Shown here: positions 27,942 to 34,702 of the stretch, in pieces
How the letters are laid out: every line of letters begins with the position of its first letter
Numbering within the stretch: the stretch's first letter is position 1
Source of the DNA: Clostridia bacterium
GTDB lineage: Bacteria > Bacillota > Clostridia > Christensenellales > UBA3700
Assembly (NCBI GenBank): GCA_029068165.1
Contig: JAIEDA010000001.1
Span: 1-52,246 of the forward strand
DNA: 52,246 bases
Direction: 5' to 3'
Translations under genes and position numbers: made by a program
The notes under the pieces: generated by a model
Database searches by the model: none
What the model was told of the DNA's origin: nothing
The model's input: the letters and a program-made list of their open reading frames with translations, nothing else

Positions 27942-29198
27942 ATGATTGATTTTAAAGTAATAAAAGAAACCGATCCCGAGGTTTGCGAAGCGCTCGAATT
28001 GGAGCTGACCCGTCAGCAGGGCAATATCGAACTTATCGCAAGCGAAAATATAGTTACGCCCGCTGTTATGGCGGCGGCAGGTTCGCACTTGACGAACAAG
28101 TACGCGGAGGGTTATTCCTCAAAAAGATACTACGGCGGTTGCGAATACGTGGACATCGTCGAGAATTTGGCAGTAGAAAGAGCTTGTAAGCTTTTCGGCG
28201 CAAAGTACGCAAACGTACAGGCGCACAGCGGAGCAAACGCCAATCTCGCTACGTTTGTAGCATTGATGCAACCGGGCGATACGGTGCTTAGTATGAGCCT
28301 TGCTCACGGCGGACACCTCTCTCACGGCAGTCCCGTCAATATATCGGGTAAGTACTTTAATATCATACCTTACGAAGTTGAGAAAGAAACGAGTATGATT
28401 GACTACGATAAGGTTGCAAAACTCGCTAAAGAGTGCAAGCCTAAGTTGATACTTGCAGGCGCAAGCGCGTATCCGAGAGCGCTTGACTTCAAGAAGTTTA
28501 GAGAAATCGCCGACAGCGTAGGCGCGTATCTTATGGTTGATATGGCGCATATCGCGGGACTTGTTGCCGCAGGCTGTCACCAAAACCCCGTTCCGTACGC
28601 TCACGTAGTTACGACCACTACGCACAAGACTTTGAGAGGACCGCGCGGCGGACTTATCCTCACCAACGACGAGGAGATTGCTACGAAAATCAACAAGGCA
28701 ATTTTCCCGGGTACGCAGGGCGGACCGTTGATGCATATCATTGCGGCTAAAGCCGTTGCGCTCAAAGAAGCAATGAGCGACGAGTTCAAGAAGTATCAAC
28801 AGCAAATCGTTAAGAATGCTCAAGTGCTTGCCAAGGCTTTGCTTGATAAGGGTATAGACCTCGTATCGGGCGGAACGGATAATCACTTGATGCTCATAGA
28901 CCTTACGTCAAAGGGTATGACGGGTAAGGAACTCGAAGCGCTTCTCGATAAAGCGCACATTACGGCAAATAAGAACGCGATTCCGTTTGATACGCAAAAG
29001 CCGTTCGTTACTTCCGGCGTAAGAATAGGCACGCCAGCCGTAACGTCAAGAGGTATGAAAGAGGAGGATATGTTGGTTATAGCCGAGTGTATCGCCGACC
29101 TCGTAGACAACAAAGAAGAGGCAGTAGAGCGTACGTCTAAGAAAGTTGCGGCGCTTTGCAAGAAGTATCCTATATACGCTAACGACATTATTAGATAA
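27942..29198 (+). CDS. glyA: Serine hydroxymethyltransferase
   Basis: A 418-aa PLP enzyme interconverting serine and glycine with tetrahydrofolate, main source of one-carbon units. The PLP lysine is in [33 protein letters not shown] and [12 protein letters not shown] are further family motifs. The ATG at 27942 follows TTGGAG at 6 bp; the alternative TTG at 27930 overlaps that site. It has its own promoter and terminator. Confidence 0.98.
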   Translation: MIDFKVIKETDPEVCEALELELTRQQGNIELIASENIVTPAVMAAAGSHLTNKYAEGYSSKRYYGGCEYVDIVENLAVERACKLFGAKYANVQAHSGANANLATFVALMQPGDTVLSMSLAHGGHLSHGSPVNISGKYFNIIPYEVEKETSMIDYDKVAKLAKECKPKLILAGASAYPRALDFKKFREIADSVGAYLMVDMAHIAGLVAAGCHQNPVPYAHVVTTTTHKTLRGPRGGLILTNDEEIATKINKAIFPGTQGGPLMHIIAAKAVALKEAMSDEFKKYQQQIVKNAQVLAKALLDKGIDLVSGGTDNHLMLIDLTSKGMTGKELEALLDKAHITANKNAIPFDTQKPFVTSGVRIGTPAVTSRGMKEEDMLVIAECIADLVDNKEEAVERTSKKVAALCKKYPIYANDIIR

Positions 29199-29222
29199 TA
29201 AGATTACTAATTAATTAAACTG

Positions 29223-29251
29223 AACGGGAAGCAAAAAACTTCCCGTTTATT
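29223..29251 (+). terminator. Intrinsic terminator after glyA
   Basis: AACGGGAAG / CTTCCCGTT, a 9-bp perfect stem with a 7-nt loop and a T-rich tail. The repeat mosaic begins right after it. Confidence 0.85.
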
Positions 29252-29428
29252 TTATTACGTTGGGCGGTAAGGCAGTCTAGTCAAGTCTAAAAAGTATCTT
29301 TTCCGCCGAACTAAATTGGTATATGGTTCTACTGCTACCGCCTACAATTAAAATTGGATTTATTAAGTATGGAGGTTTTTGCTAATAAGTGTATTTCCCG
29401 TTATTACTGCCATATTTTTTAGCGAAGT
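29250..29428. repeat. Left-hand modules A and B of the interspersed repeat mosaic
   Basis: Module A (29250-29308) is about 90 percent identical to the reverse complement of 32863-32919. Module B (about 29368-29428, with CCCGTTATTACTGCCATA) matches the reverse complement of 32918-32975 and also of 29876-29940. In the right-hand block the order of A and B is exchanged, so these are mobile or recombined modules rather than one simple inverted repeat. No coding potential is seen. Confidence 0.75.
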
Positions 29429-29460
29429 TTGGATAAAGTACAAAGTATGTTATACCAAAA

Positions 29461-29795
29461 ACTATGAGCGTAATAATCGTAAAACACACTTAACCGCCCA
29501 AGCCAAGTAAGGTATTTCTTTAAATGATAATTAAGACTACTCCGTTTAAAATATATTTGTCACCTTGAGCGTAGTCATAAAGAGTTTGAAGTAGCGTACG
29601 TCAAGGTCTATACCGATTAGAAAACTATCTAGAGTTATTCCTTAGTCGGCTGAAGCGGATAAGTGGGGTTTGCTAAAATAACCTACATATTTTTGGAGCC
29701 TAATGCTGTCGAATTTTAGTTGCGTTACGCCAAAAAATATGTGTGCTTATTGGGCAAACCCACTTATTAGCAAAAACCCTCTATACTTAAATCAA
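29461..29795. repeat. Left arm of the large inverted repeat flanking the isc operon
   Basis: Apart from a 69-bp insertion at 29552-29620, this arm is about 95 percent identical to the reverse complement of 32465-32714. The best segment is 29665-29795, with only a handful of mismatches over about 120 bp. The arm ends in GGGCAAACCCACTTATTAGC followed by AAAAACCCTCTATACTTAA, a motif reused in the direct repeats that follow. The apparent open frame at 29703-30011 is produced by this repeat and is not considered a gene. Confidence 0.85.
29552..29620. mobile_element. 69-bp REP/MITE-like insertion inside the left repeat arm
   Basis: The right arm has GTTTAAAAAACTATC at the corresponding place, whereas the left arm has GTTTAAAA, then 69 bp, then AAAACTATC. 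The insert carries short inverted ends ACCTTGA / TCAAGGT. The filled and empty sites differ by a 2-bp gain of A, compatible with a short A-tract duplication. Related TTGAGCG-containing sequences occur at about 29996-30020 and 33534-33571. Confidence 0.6.
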
Positions 29796-29979
29796 TTAAT
29801 TCCCGTAAACAATATGCTTATTCGGCGGAAAAGGCATATTTTAATTTTGCAAATTTCCTTCGCAGTCGAACGCAATAAAGATATGGCAGTAATAACGGGA
29901 AACCCACTTAGTAAGCAAAAACCCTCTATACTTAAATCAATTAATGCCCGTAAACAATATGTTTATTCGGTGGAAAAGG
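29756..29979. repeat. Two direct copies of an about 80-bp unit, period 144
   Basis: Copy 1 (29756-29834) and copy 2 (29900-29979) share AAACCCACTTA, GCAAAAACCCTCTATACTTA, AATCAATTAAT, CCCGTAAACAATATG and TTATTCGG with about five differences. The bases between hold another copy of module B (GGCAGTAATAACGGGAAA). Confidence 0.85.
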
Positions 29980-30098
29980 GGCTTTTAAATATTTTATTGT
30001 ATAGACCTTGAGCGAGGTCAGTATCTCTACAAACTCTCGTCGATTGCGTAAGAATAAGCGGCTTCAAAATTTCCGTCGAAAAAAATACATAGTTTCAC

Positions 30099-30127
30099 TT
30101 GACAAGCATATAACAAGATAGTAAAAT
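30099..30127 (+). promoter_or_regulatory. Promoter of the rrf2-iscS-iscU operon
   Basis: TTGACA-N17-TAAAAT, ending 33 bp before the rrf2 ATG and just ahead of a palindromic operator. Confidence 0.82.
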
Positions 30128-30130
30128 AAA

Positions 30131-30147
30131 CCTAGTAAAATACTAGG
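30131..30147 (+). promoter_or_regulatory. Probable Rrf2/IscR-type operator
   Basis: CCTAGTA-AAA-TACTAGG is a perfect 7-bp inverted repeat with an A-rich centre, starting 3 bp after the -10 box and so covering the expected transcription start. Its form resembles known Rrf2-family sites. Binding by the encoded regulator would give autorepression of the Fe-S operon. Confidence 0.7.
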
Positions 30148-30160
30148 GAATGAGGCGAGA

Positions 30161-30556
30161 ATGAAACTGTCATCAAAAGCTAGATACGGACTTAAAGCTA
30201 TGTGCTGTATGGCGGATTATTACGGCAAAGGCGTATTGAGCCTGCCGCAAATGGCGCAAAGCATAGGCGTAAGCGAAAAGTATCTTGAGCAGCTTATAGC
30301 CGTGTTGAGAAAGGCTGGGTTTGTAGAAGCCAATAGAGGAGCCAACGGCGGTTATTTTCTTGCCAAAGCCCCTAAGGATATAAACGTAGGAGAGGTTTTG
30401 AGAGCTCTCGAGGACGGACTTGTTATCGTCGATTGCATATCGGGCGAGTGCGAGGGTAAATGTAAGTGTCAAACGTACAACGTTTGGAACAAACTTTACA
30501 ACGCAATCAACGAATGTTTGAACGCAATGAGTTTGGAGAGTTTGCTAAATCAATAG
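30161..30556 (+). CDS. Rrf2 family transcriptional regulator (IscR-like)
   Basis: A 131-aa winged-helix repressor expected to sense Fe-S status. The family signature MKLSSKARYGLKAMCCMADY opens the protein, LSLPQMAQSIGVSEKYLEQL is the recognition HTH and NRGANGGYFLAK the wing. Cysteines at 92, 97, 101 and 103 (CISGECEGKCKC) are the likely cluster ligands; IscR uses three Cys and one His, and Clostridial homologues vary. It is the first gene of the operon and has an operator on its own promoter. Confidence 0.93.
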   Translation: MKLSSKARYGLKAMCCMADYYGKGVLSLPQMAQSIGVSEKYLEQLIAVLRKAGFVEANRGANGGYFLAKAPKDINVGEVLRALEDGLVIVDCISGECEGKCKCQTYNVWNKLYNAINECLNAMSLESLLNQ

Positions 30557-30567
30557 GAGGTCGCAAG

Positions 30568-31761
30568 ATGGAAAGGAGTATTTATTTGGACAATTCGGCA
30601 ACGACTTATACCGATCCCGAAGTTTTGGAGGAGATGTTGCCATACTTCGGACAAGTCTACGGCAACGCTTCGTCGCAGCACTTTTTTGGGCGCGACGCGC
30701 TAAAGGCTGTGGATGCGGCAAGGGAAAGGGTAGCCAAGGCTATCGGGTGCAAACCTAGCGAAGTTTACTTCACTTCGGGCGGAACGGAGAGCGACAACTG
30801 GGCAATCAAGGGCATAGCTTACGCTCACGCCGACAAGGGTAAACATATTATTACTTCCGTAATCGAGCACCCCGCAGTTATCAAGACCTGCAACGCTTTG
30901 GAAAAGGAAGGTTATGAAGTCACCTATTTGCCTGTAAGCAACGAGGGAATTATAAGTCTTGACGAGCTTGAAAAAGCTATTAGGAAAGATACCGTACTCA
31001 TTACGATTATGACCGCAAACAACGAAATGGGCGCTATTCAGCCTATAAGAGAGATTGGCGCGATAGCAAAAAAACATTCGGTAGTTTTCCATACCGACGC
31101 GGTTCAAGCTGTGGGTAATTTGCCGATAGACGTAGTAAAAGACAATATAGATTTGCTGTCTATGAGCGGACATAAGTTTTACGGACCTAAAGGCGTTGGC
31201 GTGCTGTACAAGCGCAACGGCTTGAAAATCGCTAGGTTTATGGACGGCGGCGAGCAAGAGAGGAATTTACGCGCTTCGACTATCAACACTCCGGCTATCG
31301 TGGGACTGGGCAAGGCTATAGAAATCGCAGTGGCGAATATGCAAAAAAACAATGAGCGTATCGCAAAGCTTAGAGATTATTTCGTATCGCAAGTCCTTGA
31401 GAAGATTGACGATATATACTACAACGGACCTAAGGACACGGCAAAGAGATTGCCAAACAACGCAAATTTCAGCTTTGAATATATCGAGGGCGAATCTATC
31501 TTGATGCATTTGGATATGGCGGGCATAGCGGTATCGAGCGGTTCGGCGTGTTCGTCGGGTTCGTTGGAACCGTCGTACGTATTGCTTTCTATAGGCGTAC
31601 CGATAGAAGTCGCGCACGGCTCTATAAGGTTTTCGTTCGGTAAAAACAATACCAAAGAAGAAGTTGATTACACGGTAGAACAGCTTGTAAAAACCGTTAA
31701 GATTTTGAGAGAGTTGTCGCCGCTGGTGAAAATAATAAAAGGAGAGGATAAGTATGTATAA
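30568..31761 (+). CDS. iscS: Cysteine desulfurase IscS/NifS
   Basis: A 397-aa PLP enzyme taking sulfur from cysteine for Fe-S assembly. It starts MERSIYLDNSATTYTDPEVL; the ATG at 30568 is 7 bp after AGGAGG. The PLP lysine is Lys203 in SGHKFYGPKG and the persulfide Cys is Cys328 in SSGSACSSGSLEPS, a group I-type loop. It overlaps iscU by 8 bp, the scaffold that accepts its sulfur. Confidence 0.97.
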   Translation: MERSIYLDNSATTYTDPEVLEEMLPYFGQVYGNASSQHFFGRDALKAVDAARERVAKAIGCKPSEVYFTSGGTESDNWAIKGIAYAHADKGKHIITSVIEHPAVIKTCNALEKEGYEVTYLPVSNEGIISLDELEKAIRKDTVLITIMTANNEMGAIQPIREIGAIAKKHSVVFHTDAVQAVGNLPIDVVKDNIDLLSMSGHKFYGPKGVGVLYKRNGLKIARFMDGGEQERNLRASTINTPAIVGLGKAIEIAVANMQKNNERIAKLRDYFVSQVLEKIDDIYYNGPKDTAKRLPNNANFSFEYIEGESILMHLDMAGIAVSSGSACSSGSLEPSYVLLSIGVPIEVAHGSIRFSFGKNNTKEEVDYTVEQLVKTVKILRELSPLVKIIKGEDKYV

Positions 31762-32122
31762 CGATAAAGTAAAAGAAGCATTCGCAAACCCCAAAAACGT
31801 GGGATATATAGAAGACGCCGACGGCGTGGGCAAAGTCGGCAACGCGGCTTGCGGCGATATAATGGAAATATCGCTTAAGATAAAAGACGACGTAATCGTC
31901 GACGCTAAGTTCAGGACGTTTGGTTGCGCGGCGGCAATCGCAACGAGTTCGACCGCTACCGAGATGGTCAAGGGTATGACCGTAGATAAGGCTTTGGAAC
32001 TTAAAAATTCGCAAGTAGTCGAGGAACTCGAAGGACTTCCGCCCCAAAAGATACACTGTAGCGTACTTGCCGAAGAAGCAATCAAGGCGGCAATCGAGGA
32101 CTATAAAAGCAAGAAAAAATAA
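31754..32122 (+). CDS. iscU: Fe-S cluster scaffold protein IscU/NifU-like
   Basis: A 122-aa scaffold on which [2Fe-2S] clusters are built. The three ligand cysteines are at 33 (NAACGD), 58 (FGCAAAIATSS) and 102 (KIHCSV). It keeps Asp35 next to the first Cys. Translation is coupled to iscS, with GGAGAGG ahead of the ATG. No HscAB or ferredoxin genes follow, as is usual in Clostridia. Confidence 0.96.
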   Translation: MYNDKVKEAFANPKNVGYIEDADGVGKVGNAACGDIMEISLKIKDDVIVDAKFRTFGCAAAIATSSTATEMVKGMTVDKALELKNSQVVEELEGLPPQKIHCSVLAEEAIKAAIEDYKSKKK

Positions 32123-32195
32123 GCCAAAAATTACCACCGCTTTTTGAGTTTGCCGCGACGTTATTGCGACAAACTAATTAGGGGAGGTGATGAAA

Positions 32196-32333
32196 ATGTT
32201 CAAACTAGGTTTTATGCTTGGTCTTGGCGCAGGCGTAATGTTGTCTATGGCAGCCAACGCAAAAAAGAAATCTAATATGATTGACCAAGGTAAGCAGGCG
32301 ATTAAGGAAAAACTTATCAAAGTATTCGAATAA
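32196..32333 (+). CDS. 45-aa membrane-anchored small protein (YtxH-like)
   Basis: The small protein MFKLGFMLGLGAGVMLSMAA followed by a basic, amphipathic tail NAKKKSNMIDQGKQAIKEKL. The ATG at 32196 has GGGGAGG 8 bp upstream; the ATG at 32190 is too close to that site. One Gly-rich hydrophobic N-terminal helix plus a charged tail resembles the start of YtxH/DUF3918-type proteins. It lies between iscU and the terminator, so it is likely the last gene of the operon. Function unknown. Confidence 0.75.
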   Translation: MFKLGFMLGLGAGVMLSMAANAKKKSNMIDQGKQAIKEKLIKVFE

Positions 32334-32397
32334 CGACGAAGAAAATCACTACGCTCTCCGCGTACTTGAGGGATGGGGAGAGTGGAGAAACAATGCC

Positions 32398-32434
32398 ATA
32401 GAGGGGAACGCGAAATGCGTTCCCCTCTATGATT
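32398..32434 (+). terminator. Terminator of the isc operon
   Basis: A 14-bp perfect stem ATAGAGGGGAACGC / GCGTTCCCCTCTAT with a GAAAT loop, followed by GATTTT. The stem is very stable although the T-run is short. Confidence 0.75.
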
Positions 32435-32464
32435 TTATAAATTGATTTGAATAAATTATGAGTT

Positions 32465-32714
32465 GAGGGATTTTGCTAATAAGTGGGTTTGCCCAATAAG
32501 CGCACATATTTTTTGGCGTAACGCAACTAAAATTCGACAGCAAGAGGCTCCAAAAATATGTAGGTTATTTTAGCAAACCCCACTTAATCGCTTCAGCCGA
32601 CTAAGGAAAAACTCTAGATAGTTTTTTAAACGGAGTAGTTTTAATTATCATTTTAAGAAATTCCTTACTTGGCTTGGGCGGTTAAGTGTGTTTTACGATT
32701 ATTACGCTCATAGT
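32465..32714. repeat. Right arm of the large inverted repeat flanking the isc operon
   Basis: This is the reverse-complement partner of 29461-29795 without the 69-bp insert. The two arms bracket 30099-32434, which contains exactly one complete operon with promoter and terminator. The arm sits 30 bp after the operon terminator. Confidence 0.85.
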
Positions 32715-32801
32715 TTGTTGGCGGTATCTTTAGGATTTCTCCCACTCCGTTGGGTGGTAAGGTAGATAGTCAAAGGATAAAAAATAGATTTTTTGTTGAA
32801 T

Positions 32802-32861
32802 GACCATTTGGCGAACCGAGGCGTACTTTATGTACGTTGAGCGTGAGCCAAGCGGTTAGTC
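32802..32861. repeat. 60-bp imperfect palindrome
   Basis: GAC...TTTGGC (32802-32812) faces GCCAAG...GTC (32847-32861), with GTAC-TTTAT-GTAC at the tip (32823-32835). It also contains GTTGAGCGTGAG, related to the TTGAGCG elements elsewhere in this region. It is absent from the left-hand block and so may be another small insertion. Confidence 0.55.
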
Positions 32862-32862
32862 A

Positions 32863-32975
32863 GCGGAAAAGATACTTTTTAGACTTGACTAGACTGCCTT
32901 ACAATCCAACGCAATAAAAATATGGCAGTAATAACGGGAAACACACTTAGTAAGCAAAGACCTCTATTCTTAATT
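32863..32975. repeat. Right-hand modules A' and B'
   Basis: 32863-32919 is the inverse of 29250-29308, and 32918-32975 is the inverse of about 29368-29428 while being in the same orientation as 29876-29940. The stretch from here to the structured RNA holds no gene. Confidence 0.75.
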
Positions 32976-33094
32976 TATTCAAATCAATTTATATCACGAA
33001 AAAATTATTTGATATATTTGTTTCCTTTGCCGCTTGTTCAGGACTCTATTATATGGCAATATTTCTAAATGACAAAAATATTAGTGAGAACTTT

Positions 33095-33433
33095 AAAAAA
33101 GACCCACCCGCTGTATACAGCTCATACCGCAAAAGCTTTCGCCGTCGCAGTAAGGGTAGGCTAGATTCGCCGCGAAGAAATCGCGGCAGGACGCAAGCCC
33201 CTTCATGCTCTTTACAACAGTCCGAATATCCTATGGATAGACGGATACGGGAGAACTTGCTCAGGGCAAGTGAGTGAAGCGCGGGACGAACAGCGTACTC
33301 AGCAGCGCGCACATTGGCATTGCTCCTAGCGCCTGTCGAGGACAGCGTATAGGCATTGTTAGAATTGCCATTATTGCCGGAACGCAGCCAGGAAAAACGA
33401 GCCGTCTAAAACCAGTAAACTTACGCCCTGTGC
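33095..33433 (-). ncRNA. Unidentified structured RNA of about 340 nt
   Basis: On the minus strand a promoter (33439-33468) is followed by about 340 nt with no credible frame and then a terminator-like stem (CCTACCC, 33160-33154; GGGTGGG, 33109-33103) running into a U-tract at 33100-33095. Inside are several clean hairpins. One is GCCGCGA/TCGCGGC at 33169-33187. Another is ACTTGC/GCAAGT at 33255-33271. CTGTC/GACAG at 33333-33345 is nested in TGGCA/TGCCA at 33315-33370. The region is clearly more GC-rich than the surrounding repeats. I do not find the conserved cores of RNase P RNA, tmRNA, SRP RNA or the riboswitches I know, so the class is left open. Confidence 0.6.
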
Positions 33434-33438
33434 ATTAA

Positions 33439-33468
33439 AGATTAAACTAATATCGCATAAGTTGTCAA
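33439..33468 (-). promoter_or_regulatory. Promoter of the structured RNA
   Basis: On the minus strand TTGACA (33468-33463) is followed after 18 bp by TAATCT (33444-33439). Transcription would start near 33433. Confidence 0.65.
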
Positions 33469-33659
33469 CAACTATATGAATTGATATGTTAAAATTAGTA
33501 AAAACATCTATCTATATAAAAATATCAATTTATATCGTATAGACTTTGAAGCTTCGCTCAATATGACGAACCGTTTTGCTCAATGGAACGAATAAAACTT
33601 ATACTTAAATGGTTTTTAATAATTGGCGGGGCTATCGCATAGTTGCGTTTTAGTTCATA

Positions 33660-33688
33660 TTGACTAATTTTCCGAAAAGTGATACAAT
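33660..33688 (+). promoter_or_regulatory. Promoter of the release-factor-like/helicase operon
   Basis: TTGACT-N17-TACAAT. The -10 box ends only 6 bp before the ATG at 33695, so the mRNA would begin at or within a base or two of the start codon. Confidence 0.75.
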
Positions 33689-33694
33689 ATCTCT

Positions 33695-34702
33695 ATGTAC
33701 GGTATTTACGGAGATATTATAGACGCGGCAAATAGGGCGCTCGTTTGTTTGGCTGATACGCAGGAACTTTTGGAATACCCCGAAGTGCAAGCGGATAAGG
33801 CGTATTATTTGTCTATTTTATCTAAGTATAACAACCTTAAATTTTTGCAGGAAAACCTATCCGCGCTTATCTCTACGCTTGAAGAGGAAAAGTCGTGTAC
33901 GGATATGCTCGCTGACGCGAGGTTTGAGGACGAAAGCGCGGTAATTTATCAAGAGATGTCTTCTTTGAGGGCAAAAGCTTCCAAGCTTGCCGCTTTAATT
34001 TCCCAAGCGCTCGGCTGTAAAAACGTAGAGGAAAGCGCTTATTGTAGGTTCAAACTCAAAGAAGGTTCGTCAAGGTTCGGCGCTTCTTTGTTCGCTCTTA
34101 TTAAGTCCGATTTAATAGCGCGCGGCGCAAAGATTTCCGACGAAAAGATCAACGCGGCAAAGGGCGGTTACGCGCAGGAGATTTGCTTTTCGGCGCAAGG
34201 CGTTGACGTCGTAACTTTGCTTAGTCCTCTCGTCGGCGCGCACAAGGTTTATTTCGCTCAAGGCAGGAGCGAAGAGCTATGCTTTGCGGTTACGCCCTCG
34301 GCGAGGATAGAAAAAATATCCGAAAACGACTTGAAAATCGACGTGTTTCACTCGAGCGGCGCCGGCGGACAAAATATCAATAAAGTCGAAACGGCGGTTC
34401 GCGTTACGCACTTGCCGACGGGTTTGAGCGTGGTTTGTCAGGACGAACGCTCCCAGCTTAAAAACAAAAAGCGAGCTTTGGATACGATAGAAAAAAGGTT
34501 GAGAGAAATAAACGAACAAGCGGAAAAAAGACGTATAGAAGGGGATATTTACGCGCAATATTCTAAAAAGAATACGCCGTTGTCATTCGACGCGGTAAGC
34601 AATACGATGAGCGATACGAGGCTTAAAGCGTTTTTGAAAATCAAGTTTCCGCCGACTAGCGTACAGTTTACTCAATATATAAACGGACTTTTAGCATTAT
34701 GA
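33695..34702 (+). CDS. Release-factor-like protein with GGQ but without stop-codon recognition loop
   Basis: A 335-aa homologue of RF1/RF2. A helical N-terminal domain is followed by a PCRF-like region (INAAKGGYAQEICFSAQG) and the catalytic HSSGAGGQNINKVETAVRVT (GGQ 224-226), then VVCQDERSQLKNKKRA. In RF1/RF2 the strand after GxHRVQR carries the PxT/SPF tripeptide and an HTS. Here the same place reads GAHKVYFAQGRSEELCFAV (181-199), short by about six residues, with no tripeptide and no His-Thr. It should therefore still hydrolyse peptidyl-tRNA but not read stop codons as RF1/RF2 do. A role in ribosome rescue is inferred. It overlaps the helicase gene by 4 bp and seems to be leaderless. Confidence 0.8.
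   Translation: MYGIYGDIIDAANRALVCLADTQELLEYPEVQADKAYYLSILSKYNNLKFLQENLSALISTLEEEKSCTDMLADARFEDESAVIYQEMSSLRAKASKLAALISQALGCKNVEESAYCRFKLKEGSSRFGASLFALIKSDLIARGAKISDEKINAAKGGYAQEICFSAQGVDVVTLLSPLVGAHKVYFAQGRSEELCFAVTPSARIEKISENDLKIDVFHSSGAGGQNINKVETAVRVTHLPTGLSVVCQDERSQLKNKKRALDTIEKRLREINEQAEKRRIEGDIYAQYSKKNTPLSFDAVSNTMSDTRLKAFLKIKFPPTSVQFTQYINGLLAL

Noticed and set aside
29756..29979. CRISPR array
   Set aside because: Only two units of about 80 bp with a period of 144 bp; the sequence between is another repeat module, and no cas gene is present.
29703..30011. Open frame of about 100 codons between glyA and rrf2
   Set aside because: It lies wholly in the inverted and direct repeats, has no ribosome site and is rich in residues expected from random AT-rich DNA.
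29250..32975. Insertion sequence or transposon carrying the isc operon
   Set aside because: No transposase or integrase frame is present; the flanks are non-coding modules in mixed order, so only a repeat mosaic is claimed.
33053..33277. Plus-strand frame of 74 codons
   Set aside because: It overlaps the structured RNA on the other strand; the predicted protein is basic, serine/arginine-rich and has no ribosome site.
33095..33433. tmRNA, RNase P RNA or SRP RNA as identity of the structured RNA
   Set aside because: No TpsiC/CCA end or tag frame, no GAGGAAAGTCC core and no GGAAG-AGCAGCC apical loop was found on either strand.
33695..34702. Ordinary release factor RF1 or RF2
   Set aside because: The codon-recognition tripeptide and the His-Thr next to it are missing and the protein is short by about 25 residues.
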